From contig NZ_SCNN01000018.1 of NCBI RefSeq assembly GCF_005503535.1, forward strand, positions 1-64,000: a stretch of 64,000 nt of DNA. Reading direction: 5' to 3'. The notes under the pieces were generated by a model that searched no databases, was not told the origin of the DNA, and saw only the letters and a list, made by a program, of their open reading frames with translations. Every line of letters starts with the position of its first letter. The stretch's first letter is position 1. Source of the DNA: Mesorhizobium comanense (GTDB taxonomy: Bacteria; Pseudomonadota; Alphaproteobacteria; Rhizobiales; Rhizobiaceae). The position numbers were made by a program, and so were the translations under genes. Below, piece after piece: positions 35,638-44,704 of the stretch.

Positions 35638-36726
35638 CTAGATGCTACCTGGTTTGTCTCCAATGCCCATTTCAGCCCAGAAGGCGCGTTGCTCGGGTGT
35701 TCGCCTCAAGCTCGCATGACTTTCATGTATTGCCAGGCCAGGGGTGGTGTTGGCCTCGACAATGACGATGTCATCATTCGTCAATGCCACGTCCCAGCCG
35801 ATGAGGCCCGGATAGGGTAGTTGGCTTGCCAACCTCAACATCCGCGACTTGACGATATCCCAATTGGGTATGACAGCGTTGCGGATTTGGACACCGGAAT
35901 CCGGATGCCGTTCGCTGACCTGGCGGCGCCTGTTTTTCGAATCGTAAGAGAGCCCGGGGCCAAGAACGCCATTCAGCGGATCGACCCGGGCCGAGATTCC
36001 GCCACGCCCGATCTTCCAGTTGTCGGTCGGATAGGTTTCCGGACGGCCCATCTTCATGGTCGCCGCCAAGATGACAGTGCCGTGGCTCGAAAAATGTGTC
36101 CCGGTCAGCACGCGAAGTGTGTTCAACGTGGGTGGGAAAAATGCCTCGCTCCATGTTCCCTGCCGGATGATCTCCGAGATCGTGTACGCATCCGGCTTCT
36201 GGCGCAAGAAACCGTCAAGCCATTCCCGCGCCTGCACCCTATGGCCATTGACCTGCAATCCATCGGGGCCATGGGCGAGCCTCAATGCTCCCTTCGCGTA
36301 TCCGCCTGCGGCAGGCTTGAGGAACAATTCGCCCTTCTGCTGCGCAAGCGAAAGTATTTCTTCAAACTCAAGACGTTCTTCCGGCTTTGCAAGATCAACA
36401 AGTTGCTGTCCAGCGATATAGTGGGTCATTGGCGGCGCGGCGGAGGGCATGACATGATCAAGCCATGCTTTCTGGTTCAGCTTGTTGAACAAGAACCGGT
36501 CAATGCGATTGTTGTAGGTGGCGAGCCGACGAGTATACAAACTGAGGGGAGTATATTCGCTTCGAAGAAACGCCTGATCCTCGAGCATGATCAATGCTTG
36601 CGACTGATGGCCACGGAGCAAGCCGCGCAACCGCCATAGGTTGCTTGGCGCGACGTCCTCGAATTCGGTTCGCACAAAAGAACTGTATGCACGCCATCGA
36701 CGTGCAATTGCTACCGCCACCCCCAA
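35638..36726 (-). CDS. Sugar-transfer-associated ATP-grasp protein
   Basis: A 362-residue enzyme with an ATP-grasp fold of the type associated with sugar transfer (ATPgrasp_ST). Recognisable blocks are LFLKPAAGGYAKGAL (nucleotide-binding lysine region), NTLRVLTGTHFSSHGTVILA, and the metal-binding end GLIGWDVALTNDDIVIVEAN. No signal peptide. The start TTG at 36726 is supported by AGAGGTGA five bases upstream; GTG two codons later is possible. It stands alone, but two glycosyltransferase genes lie 1.5 kb further. A peptide or amide ligase on a surface glycan is a guess. Confidence 0.8.
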   Translation of the reverse strand: MGVAVAIARRWRAYSSFVRTEFEDVAPSNLWRLRGLLRGHQSQALIMLEDQAFLRSEYTPLSLYTRRLATYNNRIDRFLFNKLNQKAWLDHVMPSAAPPMTHYIAGQQLVDLAKPEERLEFEEILSLAQQKGELFLKPAAGGYAKGALRLAHGPDGLQVNGHRVQAREWLDGFLRQKPDAYTISEIIRQGTWSEAFFPPTLNTLRVLTGTHFSSHGTVILAATMKMGRPETYPTDNWKIGRGGISARVDPLNGVLGPGLSYDSKNRRRQVSERHPDSGVQIRNAVIPNWDIVKSRMLRLASQLPYPGLIGWDVALTNDDIVIVEANTTPGLAIHESHASLRRTPEQRAFWAEMGIGDKPGSI

Positions 36727-36866
36727 GGATCACCTCTCCCACCACATAGACTGCCCCAGATTCATCGTGAGGGCACTGGCGGCAGATATCAAGCCGGCAC
36801 ACCGAGTTTGTGTCTGTCTGGCGATGCGCGGCCGAACAAGTCCTGAGAGATGGCCGCTGCCGTTTC

Positions 36867-38093
36867 TTAAGGCGCCAGCGCCATCCATGCCGTGCCGGCA
36901 ACGAGCGTGACCAGCGTCAGCGGCAGGCCGACCTTGAAGAACGCGCCGAAAGACAGTGGCGTGCCCGCGGCCTTGGACTGCTCGGCAACGATCAGGTTGG
37001 CGACCGAGCCGAGCAGCGTAAAATTACCGGCGAGCGTCGAGCTCATCGCAACCACGAGCCACGCGCGCTCGGGGCTTTCCAGCCCGGGTATGAAGGGCCG
37101 CAATGCCAGCACCGCCGGGACATTGCTCATGATGTTGGAGAGTACGGCGGTGAACCCGGACAACCGCCAGACATCGTCCAGGCCGAGATTCCTGGCCGAG
37201 GCGATGATGTCAGGCGTCAGAAGCGTCTTTTCGGCGCCGGCAACGACCACGAACAGGCCGGCGAACATGAACAGCAGCGGCCCATCGATCTCGCGGTAGA
37301 TACGCTCCGGCTTGATGGCGCGGGTGAGCAGCAGGATCGCGCCGCCGATCAGCGCCGCCTTGGCAACGGGAACGCCGGCGAAGAAGGCGATGGCCAGACC
37401 GACACAGACAATCACTGCCTTCAGCACCTGCCCGCGATGCATGCGGCCGCGCGAAAGCTCGGGTGTCAGTTGCACGGTACGAACGAATTCCGCCCGGTAG
37501 ACGATGCGCACGATGACGATGACCGCGATGAGGCCGAACAGGGCGACCGGCGCGAGCGCCGCCGAAAAAGCCGGATACGAAATACCCGACAGCGCGCCGA
37601 TGACCATGTTCTGCGGATTTCCGGTGATGGTGGCGACGCTGCCGCAGTTGGACGCCGTGGCGGTGGCGATCAGATAGGGAACCGGATTGCGGTTGATAAC
37701 GCGGGTGACGTGGACGACAATCGGCGCCATCACCAGGCAGATGGCGTCATTGACGAGGAATGCCGACAGCACGCCGGTCAGCAGCGTCACCATCACCAGC
37801 AGCATGAACGGCGCATGCGCGTGTTCGATGGCGATGGCGCCGAGGCCACGAAAGGCGCCCGAGACCTTCAGATGCGCCACCACGATCATCATGCCCAGCA
37901 GAAGGGTGATGGTGTCGAAATTGATGGCCTTGTAGGCGTCCTCCATGCTGACCGCGCCAATGGCGATCATCGCGGCGCCGCCGAGCAGCGCAATACCCGC
38001 ACGGTCAAGGCGCAAGCCCGGAATGCGGCCGATCGCGACGCCGGCGTAGGTCAGGACCAGGATCAGCAGTGCCGCCGCGCCCATCAACGTCAT
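36867..38093 (-). CDS. ArsB/NhaD superfamily ion transporter
   Basis: A 408-residue inner-membrane protein with about 11 hydrophobic segments. The duplicated helix-hairpin motifs of the ion-transporter superfamily are visible: LLTGVLSAFLVNDAICLVMA with ATASNCGSVATITGNPQNMV in the first half, and LSNIMSNVPAVLALRPF with LAGNFTLLGSVANLIVAEQ in the second. This matches the YbiR/ArsB/NhaD type. The ion could be Na+, arsenite or a dicarboxylate; no arsenic genes lie nearby, so arsenite is not favoured. Confidence 0.88.
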   Translation of the reverse strand: MTLMGAAALLILVLTYAGVAIGRIPGLRLDRAGIALLGGAAMIAIGAVSMEDAYKAINFDTITLLLGMMIVVAHLKVSGAFRGLGAIAIEHAHAPFMLLVMVTLLTGVLSAFLVNDAICLVMAPIVVHVTRVINRNPVPYLIATATASNCGSVATITGNPQNMVIGALSGISYPAFSAALAPVALFGLIAVIVIVRIVYRAEFVRTVQLTPELSRGRMHRGQVLKAVIVCVGLAIAFFAGVPVAKAALIGGAILLLTRAIKPERIYREIDGPLLFMFAGLFVVVAGAEKTLLTPDIIASARNLGLDDVWRLSGFTAVLSNIMSNVPAVLALRPFIPGLESPERAWLVVAMSSTLAGNFTLLGSVANLIVAEQSKAAGTPLSFGAFFKVGLPLTLVTLVAGTAWMALAP

Positions 38094-38221
38094 CAGTGAG
38101 GATCCTGCTCAAGGTGTTGGTGCCGACGCCGTCTGTCCGGTGGTTCGGATCACCAGCTTTAGCGTGATGTCGCGATCGATGACAAACGGCATGGATAAAA
38201 AGTCGTTCCGGGGCGGTATCG

Positions 38222-39184
38222 CTAACGCCGGTAGAAATCCAGGCGCTGCCGCAACGCCTGCGGCGAAAAAAGCACCTCGACCGTCTGCCGTGCCTTGCTG
38301 CCCACCCTCGACCGCAGCTCAGGATCAGCCTTCAGCCTGGCGAGTATCTCAACGGCCTCTCCCGTCGTGTCGAACAGAAAGCCATTCTCGCCATGCCTGA
38401 TATGGTCCACGTAGCCGCCATGCGAATGACAGACCACCGGCAAACCGCAGGCCATCGCTTCGAACACCACGCGGCCAAACGTTTCCACATGCGAACCGGT
38501 TCGATAATAGAACACGTCCAGCGTCGGCAGGAACTCTTCGGCCGCAAGATGGCCCACCGGCAAAAGTTCGAGTCGTGGATGCGGTTCCAGTCTGTCGCCA
38601 AGCCGCGTGCCGCCCTGAATCCTGACCGCGGAGCCATCCGCCAGCAGTGCCTCATAGAGCGGCATGTCGTCGACATGGTGCTTGTCGGGCGTATCGCGGC
38701 TTATCCGCCCCACGGTGAACGGACCACCCGGTCTTGTCCGCCTTGGCGAGAAACGCCCGATATCGATCGGAGACGGATGCACGACGCCGTCGGCTCGCAG
38801 CATGCGTTTCTGAAAGTCGGAGACGAAGATCAGTTCGGCCGCCGGCCAACCCAGTGTCCGGGGCATACTCGTCGTCAGCGCCATGACCTTGGGGTGAAAA
38901 GTGCTGAAATCGTAGATGAGCCGGCGCGGGCGCGCAATCAGGTACGGCCACATCTTGTTTCGCCAGTGCGCGCCGATGAAGACATAAGTGCCGCCATCCG
39001 GAACCTGCCGCGTCATCGGGGAGATGGGGCTGATGGGAAATTGCCGCATCAATTCATCCGCGGCTCGTGACGATGCCGCCCAAAGACGCGCCTCAGCCTC
39101 GGCGCCTAGCAGCCGATACAATTCGAGGGTCTTCAGTTCACTGCCACCAAATGGATCTTGAAAGCCATTGAACAGGTGGATCAT
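38222..39184 (-). CDS. Family 4-like glycosyltransferase, tandem copy 1
   Basis: A GT-B fold glycosyltransferase of about 320 residues. The N-terminus MIHLFNGFQDPFGGSELKTL contains the Gly-Gly donor/acceptor loop; the C-terminal donor-binding block is HVETFGRVVFEAMACGLPVV, with the Glu-x7-Glu-type motif, followed by GENGFLFDT. Roughly two thirds of residues equal those of the next gene, so both come from a tandem duplication. The conserved part starts at ATG 39184; an upstream start at 39331 would add 49 residues that the paralogue lacks. Probably adds a sugar to surface polysaccharide. Confidence 0.87.
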   Translation of the reverse strand: MIHLFNGFQDPFGGSELKTLELYRLLGAEAEARLWAASSRAADELMRQFPISPISPMTRQVPDGGTYVFIGAHWRNKMWPYLIARPRRLIYDFSTFHPKVMALTTSMPRTLGWPAAELIFVSDFQKRMLRADGVVHPSPIDIGRFSPRRTRPGGPFTVGRISRDTPDKHHVDDMPLYEALLADGSAVRIQGGTRLGDRLEPHPRLELLPVGHLAAEEFLPTLDVFYYRTGSHVETFGRVVFEAMACGLPVVCHSHGGYVDHIRHGENGFLFDTTGEAVEILARLKADPELRSRVGSKARQTVEVLFSPQALRQRLDFYRR

Positions 39185-39415
39185 GCGCCGCCGCGCCCGC
39201 CCGGCTTGGCCATTGCCTGCCCCTATAACCTTGGTCCCTCTACCAGCAAGCGGATCGGGACGCCCCAACAAGGTCACAGAAATAGGAGGGTCGAGGCAAA
39301 TGGCCATAGTCGCGCGAACGAATTCATTCACATTTTATGACCAATGTATCGGCGCGCCGCGAGCGAGCCCTGCCGCCCGCCGGCGCTGGAGGGTTGGACT
39401 GCGGAGCGCCGCCAG

Positions 39416-40420
39416 CTAGCGCCGGTAGAAATCCAGCCGGTCCAGCTGGGCTTGCGGCGAAAACAGCGCCTCGACGGATTGCCGCGCCTTCTGGCCCACC
39501 ACCGCCCTGAGGGCCGGATCGGCCTTCAGCATGGCCAGGATCTGAGCCGCCTGCCCTGTCGTTTCGAACAGGTAACCATTCTCACCATGCCGGATGTGGT
39601 CGGCGTAGCCGCCGTGCGAATGACAGACCACGGGCAAACCGCAGGCCATCGCCTCGAACACCACGCGGCCGAATGTCTCCACATGCGAACCGGTGCGATA
39701 GTAAAAGACGTCGAGCGTCGGCAGGAAATCCTCTGCGGCGAATTGGCCCTGCGGCAGGAGTTCAAGCCGCGGGCGCGGCGCAAGCCGGTCCTTCAGCGGC
39801 ATCCCGCCCTGGATGCGGATGGCCGTGCCATCGGCCAGCAGTGCCTCATAGAGCGCCAAATCGTCCGGATGATGCTTGTCCGGCGTATCCCGGCTCAGCC
39901 GACCTACCGTGAACGGACCATCGGGCAGCGCCGGACAGGGTTTGAAGCGATCGAGATCGATCGGCGACGGATGCACGGCGCCTTCGACCCCAAGCATGCG
40001 TCTTTGAAAATCGGAGATCAGCACCAGCTCGGCATCGGGCCAGCTCAGCAGGCGCGGCATGCGCGTCGTCAGGCCGAGCACCTTCGGATGGAAGGTGTTG
40101 AAGACATAGACCAGCCGGCGCGGCCGCGCGATCAGGTAAGGCCACAGCTTGTTGCGCCAATGCGCGCCAAGAAAGACGTACGTGCCTCCATCCGGCACGA
40201 TACGCCTTGCCGGCGAGACGAGATGAATCGGAAACTGACGCGTCAGTTCGCTGGACATGCGCGAAGATGTCGACCACAGACGCACCCGCGAGCCGCCATC
40301 CAACAGCCGGTACAGTTCCAGCGTTTCACGCTCGCTGCCGCCAAACGGGTTCTGAAAACCGTTGAACAAATGGATCATGTTTGCTGCGCTTGGCTTTGCC
40401 TGGGCCGTTTGGTCATTCAT
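39416..40420 (-). CDS. Family 4-like glycosyltransferase, tandem copy 2
   Basis: A 334-residue glycosyltransferase nearly collinear with its neighbour: MIHLFNGFQNPFGGSERETL, GTYVFLGAHWRNKLWPYLIA, VHPSPIDLDRFKPCP, and the donor site HVETFGRVVFEAMACGLPVV. Start ATG 40420 (MNDQTAQ) is chosen; another ATG upstream (40450) is possible. Both copies have their own start regions, separated by 231 bases without a gene. The donor-site block is identical in both, while the acceptor-side N-terminal domain varies more, so acceptors may differ. Confidence 0.88.
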   Translation of the reverse strand: MNDQTAQAKPSAANMIHLFNGFQNPFGGSERETLELYRLLDGGSRVRLWSTSSRMSSELTRQFPIHLVSPARRIVPDGGTYVFLGAHWRNKLWPYLIARPRRLVYVFNTFHPKVLGLTTRMPRLLSWPDAELVLISDFQRRMLGVEGAVHPSPIDLDRFKPCPALPDGPFTVGRLSRDTPDKHHPDDLALYEALLADGTAIRIQGGMPLKDRLAPRPRLELLPQGQFAAEDFLPTLDVFYYRTGSHVETFGRVVFEAMACGLPVVCHSHGGYADHIRHGENGYLFETTGQAAQILAMLKADPALRAVVGQKARQSVEALFSPQAQLDRLDFYRR

Positions 40421-40591
40421 GCGTCGGCACCAGAAAGGCCGCAGCTTCACCAGCGGCGGGGACTGTCGAGGACTGTGGGCGTCAGGAACGTTTCCTGTAG
40501 TATGCTTAGACTACTTGCACGGAGGAAGCACGCCGGCAAGAAAGCGTCAAGCAACCTTTGCAAGATTAGCCGCTATCCGCTGACAGCGCGC

Positions 40592-41380
40592 TTAGTGCAC
40601 GGTGGCGGCGCCCGGCTGAGGCAGCGGAGCAGCCTCCGCCGGATCGAAGCTGACCTGATCGCGCCCATTCGACTTGGCGGCATAAAGCCGTCTGTCGGCG
40701 GCGGAGAATATCGCCTCATAGGTGGTTGGACCGCTGAAGCTGATGCCGCCGATGCTGACGGAAAGCGGGCAGGAACGGCCACCCGGAGAAAACTCCATTT
40801 CACGGATGCGCCGGCGGATGCTCTCTGCGACCAGCCAGGATTGCGAGGGTTCGACGCCGGGTAGAAACACGCCGAACTCTTCGCCGCCGATACGGCCGAC
40901 TATATCGACGCCGCGCAGTTGCCCCTTGATGGCCTGCGCGATCAGCTTGAGCGCCTGATCGCCGCTGTCATGGCCCAGGCGGTCGTTGATCGACTTGAAA
41001 TGGTCCGCGTCGATGATCAGCAACGCGCCGGAGCGGGTCTGCTCCTGCTTGCGTGTCTGCTCGAGATAAGCCTCGACCAGCATGGAGAAAGCGCCGCGGT
41101 TCAGAACCGCCGTCAGGCTGTCTGTCGCGGCAACGATGCTGAGATCGCGCTGGGCTATTGCCAGCTGGCGGATCTTCCACATGAGAAAGAACAGAAACGA
41201 ACCGCCCAGCACCAGCGGAAGAAGCAGGTCGGTCAGCTCGGCGCGCCGGACGGCCTCGACCGATAGATAGGGAAAATTGAACGAATCAACGAAAAACGCG
41301 ACGGCGATGAAGAATGCCGTGCCCGCGACGGTAACGGCGACCACCCTGCCCCAGCTCGTTGGTGACAGGTCGAGCTTCAT
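40592..41380 (-). CDS. Membrane-bound diguanylate cyclase
   Basis: A 262-residue GGDEF enzyme that makes cyclic di-GMP. Two membrane helices (VVAVTVAGTAFFIAVAFFVD; DLLLPLVLGGSFLFFLMW) are joined by a short periplasmic loop of about 20 residues. The catalytic domain starts ATDSLTAVLNRGAF and has the active GGEEF motif at residues 165-169. The inhibitory I-site RxxD (RGVD, 156-159) stands exactly five residues before it, so product feedback is expected. GGAG lies 12 bases before ATG 41380. No sensory domain besides the loop. Confidence 0.93.
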   Translation of the reverse strand: MKLDLSPTSWGRVVAVTVAGTAFFIAVAFFVDSFNFPYLSVEAVRRAELTDLLLPLVLGGSFLFFLMWKIRQLAIAQRDLSIVAATDSLTAVLNRGAFSMLVEAYLEQTRKQEQTRSGALLIIDADHFKSINDRLGHDSGDQALKLIAQAIKGQLRGVDIVGRIGGEEFGVFLPGVEPSQSWLVAESIRRRIREMEFSPGGRSCPLSVSIGGISFSGPTTYEAIFSAADRRLYAAKSNGRDQVSFDPAEAAPLPQPGAATVH

Positions 41381-41498
41381 TCGGTTGCACTCCGTTGGCC
41401 GCATCTACTATGGCGTGCCAACGCAAACAAAATGATAAGACTTTCCTTTCAATTCGAGGGTCGACAGGTCTTGCGCCAGGGGAAGCATCGCCTCGGGA

Positions 41499-42917
41499 TC
41501 AGCGGCTCCGCGGCAAGACCACCCTTGCCCGCAGGCCGCCGGCGGGCGCGCGCGACAGACCGAGACTTCCGCCATAAAGTTCCACGAGTTCAGCGGCGAT
41601 CGGCAAGCCGAAGCCGTGACCAGGCGTCGCCTCGTCGATGCGGTGTCCCGGCCGCATCACCTCCGGCATCGCCGTGGCGTCGAGACCGAGACCGTCATCA
41701 TCGATGTCGATGACCACGCGGCCATCGTCTGTGTTTGCCGAAACGGTGACGCGCAAGCGCGCCCATTTGCAGGCATTGTCGAGCAGGTTGCCGAGGATCT
41801 CGTCGAAGTCCTGCGTCTCGATTGCGACCGCGACGTCGGGGGCCGCCGAAACGTCGAAGGCCAAGCCGCGCTCGCGGTGGATATTGGCCATCATGCCAGT
41901 GAGGTCGGAGAGCCTTGCGGCGACGTTGGTGCTGGCACGGGCGGGGCCGGCCAGCGCCGCGGCCCGGGCGCGGGCCAGATGATGGCGGATCAGCCGCTCC
42001 ATCAATTCGAGCTGGTCGCGCATTGCGTCGAGACTCGGGACGGCGACGGCGCGAGCCATGGCACCAGCCGGTCGCTTCTCCAGTGCCAGGCCAAGCGCCG
42101 CGAGCGGTGTCTTCAGACCATGCGCCAGGTTGGCGACATGACGCCTGGCGCGTGCCAGCCCCTCGGCATTGTCGGCCAGCAGACTGTTGACCTCCTCGAC
42201 CAACGGCAGGATTTCGCTGGGCTGGTCGGTGGAGATCGCGCTGCGCCTGCCCGCGCGGATATCGGCCAGCCCGGCGCGCAGGTTGGTGAGCGGGCGCAAG
42301 CCGAGCCGCACCTGTGCCAGCATGGCGCCGACCAGCAGAAACCCCAGCACCGCCAGTGCCAGCGCCAGCGGCAGCAGCGCATCGCGCAGCGGCCCGTATA
42401 TTGCGCGATAAGGCGCGGTCGCGGCCACTGTCACGGTCTCCGCCCTGATCGGCACATCGAGGATGCGCCAATGCAAGGGCTGGCCATCGGCATCCCCGCC
42501 ATCCGCCGACCTTGGGTGGCCGAGCGAACGCAGCGCCCCGAACCATTCCGGCAAGCCGGGGAGATTGCCGAAACGACCGGAATGGACCGGCGGCAGTTGC
42601 ATGGCGGCGTGGCCGGCAAGCGAGGCTGAAACAATTTCGCCATCCGGCCCGACCACCTGCCACGCCCAGCCCGAGCCCGGTCGGTCGAAAGGCGGCCCGT
42701 TCAACGCCGTAGTAACCGTAAGCCTGCCGTTGCCGTCGCGTTGCACGGCAGCCGCTATCGCAAAAATCTGGCTATCCAGCCGCTGGTCGATCTGGCCGAT
42801 GACGAAGCGCTGCAGAATCAAGGCGATGGCGATGCCAGCCAGCAGAAGTGCCGCGACAATGGCGACAACCGCCGCCAGCCTCAGCCTTCCCGCCAGCGAA
42901 CGCGGGATCAGTCTCAT
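41499..42917 (-). CDS. Sensor histidine kinase
   Basis: A 472-residue membrane sensor kinase. Two membrane helices (residues about 15-37 and 180-202) flank a periplasmic domain of about 140 residues, then a HAMP segment. The phosphoacceptor is His266 in VANLAHGLKTPLAAL; the ATPase has the N-box LLDNACKWA, DDDGLGLD and GHGFGLPIAAEL. The HGLKTP variant is found in PhoQ-like kinases. Its start overlaps the response regulator stop (ATGA), so the pair is one operon. Confidence 0.94.
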   Translation of the reverse strand: MRLIPRSLAGRLRLAAVVAIVAALLLAGIAIALILQRFVIGQIDQRLDSQIFAIAAAVQRDGNGRLTVTTALNGPPFDRPGSGWAWQVVGPDGEIVSASLAGHAAMQLPPVHSGRFGNLPGLPEWFGALRSLGHPRSADGGDADGQPLHWRILDVPIRAETVTVAATAPYRAIYGPLRDALLPLALALAVLGFLLVGAMLAQVRLGLRPLTNLRAGLADIRAGRRSAISTDQPSEILPLVEEVNSLLADNAEGLARARRHVANLAHGLKTPLAALGLALEKRPAGAMARAVAVPSLDAMRDQLELMERLIRHHLARARAAALAGPARASTNVAARLSDLTGMMANIHRERGLAFDVSAAPDVAVAIETQDFDEILGNLLDNACKWARLRVTVSANTDDGRVVIDIDDDGLGLDATAMPEVMRPGHRIDEATPGHGFGLPIAAELVELYGGSLGLSRAPAGGLRARVVLPRSR

Positions 42918-43579
42918 GTCGAACCCGCGGTCAGCCGGTAGCCGAGACCGCGCACCGTCTCGATATGCTGGTGGCCGATCTTGCGGCGCAGCCTGGCGAC
43001 GATCACTTCAAGCGAGTTGGAATCGACCTCGGCGTCACCATCATAGACGCGGTCGAGCAAATCGGTGCGCGTCACCACGATCTCCTTGCGCAGCATCAGG
43101 CTGGACAGCACGCGCCATTCCAGCCCGGTTAGTTTCAGCGGCAGACCATCGAGTTCGAAAGTGCCGAGTTGTGCGTCGAAAATCAGCGGGCCGCAGGCAA
43201 TTTTGGTCTGGGCGTGACCAGCCGACCTGCGCACCAGAGCCCGCAGGCGCATGATCAGCTCTTCGGTCCGGAACGGCTTGGTCAGATAGTCGTCGGCGCC
43301 AGCCTTGAAGCCTTCGACCTTTTCAGACCAGCCGTCGCGCGCCGTCAGGATCAGCACCGGCAGATTGCGCCCCGCCGCGCGCCAGGCCTTGAGCACAGCC
43401 TTGCCTTCGACCCTTGGCAGACCAAGATCGAGAACGGCGACGTCATACGTGCCGGTGTCGCCAAGATGCTGGCCATCCTCGCCGTTGCGAGCAATGTCGA
43501 CAACGAAATTCTCGCCGCGCAGCGCTTCACCCAACTGGCTGGCGATCGATCCGTCGTCCTCGACGAGCAGCACCTTCAT
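42914..43579 (-). CDS. OmpR family response regulator
   Basis: A 221-residue regulator: receiver domain with phosphoacceptor Asp51 (VAVLDLGLPRVEG) and Lys101 (DDYLTKPF), then a winged-helix DNA-binding domain (LTGLEWRVLSSLMLRKEIVV, ending VRGLGYRLTAGS). It forms an ATGA-coupled pair with the kinase. Upstream, in the gap to the divergent gene, CTGAAC and GTTCAG form an inverted repeat that could be its binding site. Confidence 0.95.
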   Translation of the reverse strand: MKVLLVEDDGSIASQLGEALRGENFVVDIARNGEDGQHLGDTGTYDVAVLDLGLPRVEGKAVLKAWRAAGRNLPVLILTARDGWSEKVEGFKAGADDYLTKPFRTEELIMRLRALVRRSAGHAQTKIACGPLIFDAQLGTFELDGLPLKLTGLEWRVLSSLMLRKEIVVTRTDLLDRVYDGDAEVDSNSLEVIVARLRRKIGHQHIETVRGLGYRLTAGST

Positions 43580-43635
43580 TGCATTGGTTTTCCCTACCTG
43601 GACGCCGGCTCGTAGGCCCGCGGGCTTAACTGAAG

Positions 43636-43653
43636 CTGAACGGCCCGGTTCAG
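43636..43653. promoter_or_regulatory. Inverted repeat in the two-component divergent region
   Basis: CTGAAC (43636-43641) and GTTCAG (43648-43653), with a near copy CTGAAG just before, lie between the response regulator start and the divergent exported-protein gene. The spacing suits an OmpR-type regulator. No promoter boxes were recognised with confidence. Confidence 0.4.
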
Positions 43654-43715
43654 GCTCGGTTCCTGTCATCCCGCTAGAACGGCTGCCATTCCATCTCAAC
43701 AGAAAGGTGACCACG

Positions 43716-44225
43716 ATGATCGACACCCCAGAAACCACCAGCACCGCGACAGCGGCCGGACCACAGGCCACAGAACGCCGACGGCCCTACCTGACCAGCC
43801 TGTTCGCCGCCGGATTGATCGCCGTCGGTCTGGTTGCCGGCGGCGCCGTCACGATGCTTGCAGCGCCACGCGAAAGCGTCGTGCTGATGCAACCGACGAG
43901 CATCGCCGCGCTTTCGCCCTACAGCGTCGTCGCCGTCAAAGGCAAAGTCGCCGAGATCTTCGGCAACAGGTTCGTCATCGACGACGGCAGCGGCCGTGCG
44001 CTGGTCGAAACCGGCCGGCGCGGTGAAGGCGGCAAGCTGGTCGCCGCCGGCGAGACGCTGACGGTGCAGGGCCATTTCGACGACGGGTTCATCCATGGTG
44101 ACCTGCTCGTCCATGCCGACGGCCACGCCGAGAGCCTGCGCCCACCGAGGCCTGGTCCGCGCGGTCTGCTCGACCGGATGCACGGACCCGATGTCGACAC
44201 GGTCGCTCCGGGAGCGCCCGGCTAA
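43716..44225 (+). CDS. Exported OB-fold-like small protein
   Basis: A 169-residue protein with one N-terminal membrane helix (YLTSLFAAGLIAVGLVAGGA) preceded by a basic cytosolic stretch (ERRRP). The periplasmic part reads YSVVAVKGKVAEIFGNRFVI then DDGSGRALVET and TVQGHFDDGFIHGDLLVHAD, a pattern of alternating beta strands like a bacterial OB fold. AAAGGTGA lies eight bases before the ATG. It is divergent from the two-component operon and probably under its control. Confidence 0.75.
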   Translation: MIDTPETTSTATAAGPQATERRRPYLTSLFAAGLIAVGLVAGGAVTMLAAPRESVVLMQPTSIAALSPYSVVAVKGKVAEIFGNRFVIDDGSGRALVETGRRGEGGKLVAAGETLTVQGHFDDGFIHGDLLVHADGHAESLRPPRPGPRGLLDRMHGPDVDTVAPGAPG

Positions 44226-44262
44226 CCCTTTACCCCCGCCCTCAAAGATGAAGGAAAAAGAC

Positions 44263-44607
44263 ATGAAGAAACTTGTCCTGGCAGGCCTTGCCCTGACCTT
44301 GATGGCCTCGGCTGCCTTTGCTCAAGCCGATGCGCCGCCTCCGCCACCGCCGGCCGCAACCGGTTCCGCGGCTTCCGACAATGCGCCACCGCCTCCGCCG
44401 GGCCCGGACAGCATGCGCGACCGTCACGGACCGCCGCATGGCCGCGAAGCCGGCCCACCGCCACCGCCGCCTTCGAAGGCAGCCCATTTTCGGCTGCGGC
44501 GCGGCGACGTCGAGATCGACGTCAAATGCGCTGACGACGAGACCATGAAGGCCTGCGCCGACACGGCTTCGCAGTTGATCGACAAACTGGCGACTTTACC
44601 GCGTTAG
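44263..44607 (+). CDS. Small exported proline-rich protein
   Basis: A 114-residue protein. A signal peptide (KKLVLAGLALTLMASAAFA) is followed by three polyproline blocks in a Gly/His/Arg-rich stretch, and a C-terminal domain HFRLRRGDVEIDVKCADDE with two Cys (VKCADDETMKACADTA) that could form a disulfide. ATG 44263 is preferred because AAGGA precedes it; ATG 44248 lacks a ribosome site. It is 37 bases behind the OB-fold-like gene and probably cotranscribed. Function unknown. Confidence 0.7.
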   Translation: MKKLVLAGLALTLMASAAFAQADAPPPPPPAATGSAASDNAPPPPPGPDSMRDRHGPPHGREAGPPPPPPSKAAHFRLRRGDVEIDVKCADDETMKACADTASQLIDKLATLPR

Positions 44608-44629
44608 AGTTGCGCGAAAGCGCCAAAGG

Positions 44630-44652
44630 ACGGCCGCCCGAGAGGCGGCCGT
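44630..44652 (+). terminator. Hairpin after the exported proline-rich gene
   Basis: ACGGCCGCC pairs with GGCGGCCGT around a five-base loop, 22 bases after the stop. No T-run follows, so termination by this stem alone is uncertain. Confidence 0.5.
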
Positions 44653-44704
44653 TCGGATTCCGAAGTTTGAAGGTTGGGACGTCTGGCCGATGGGCCGGTC
44701 GCCG

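Noticed and set aside
36810..38099. A 429-codon plus-strand frame over the ion-transporter gene
   Set aside because: The product is Arg/Gln/His/Asp-rich and has no hydrophobic or family pattern. It is the usual shadow of a GC-rich membrane-protein gene.
44340..44470. Repeated CCGCC stretches as a DNA repeat element
   Set aside because: They are the codons of polyproline blocks in the exported protein, in frame and irregular.
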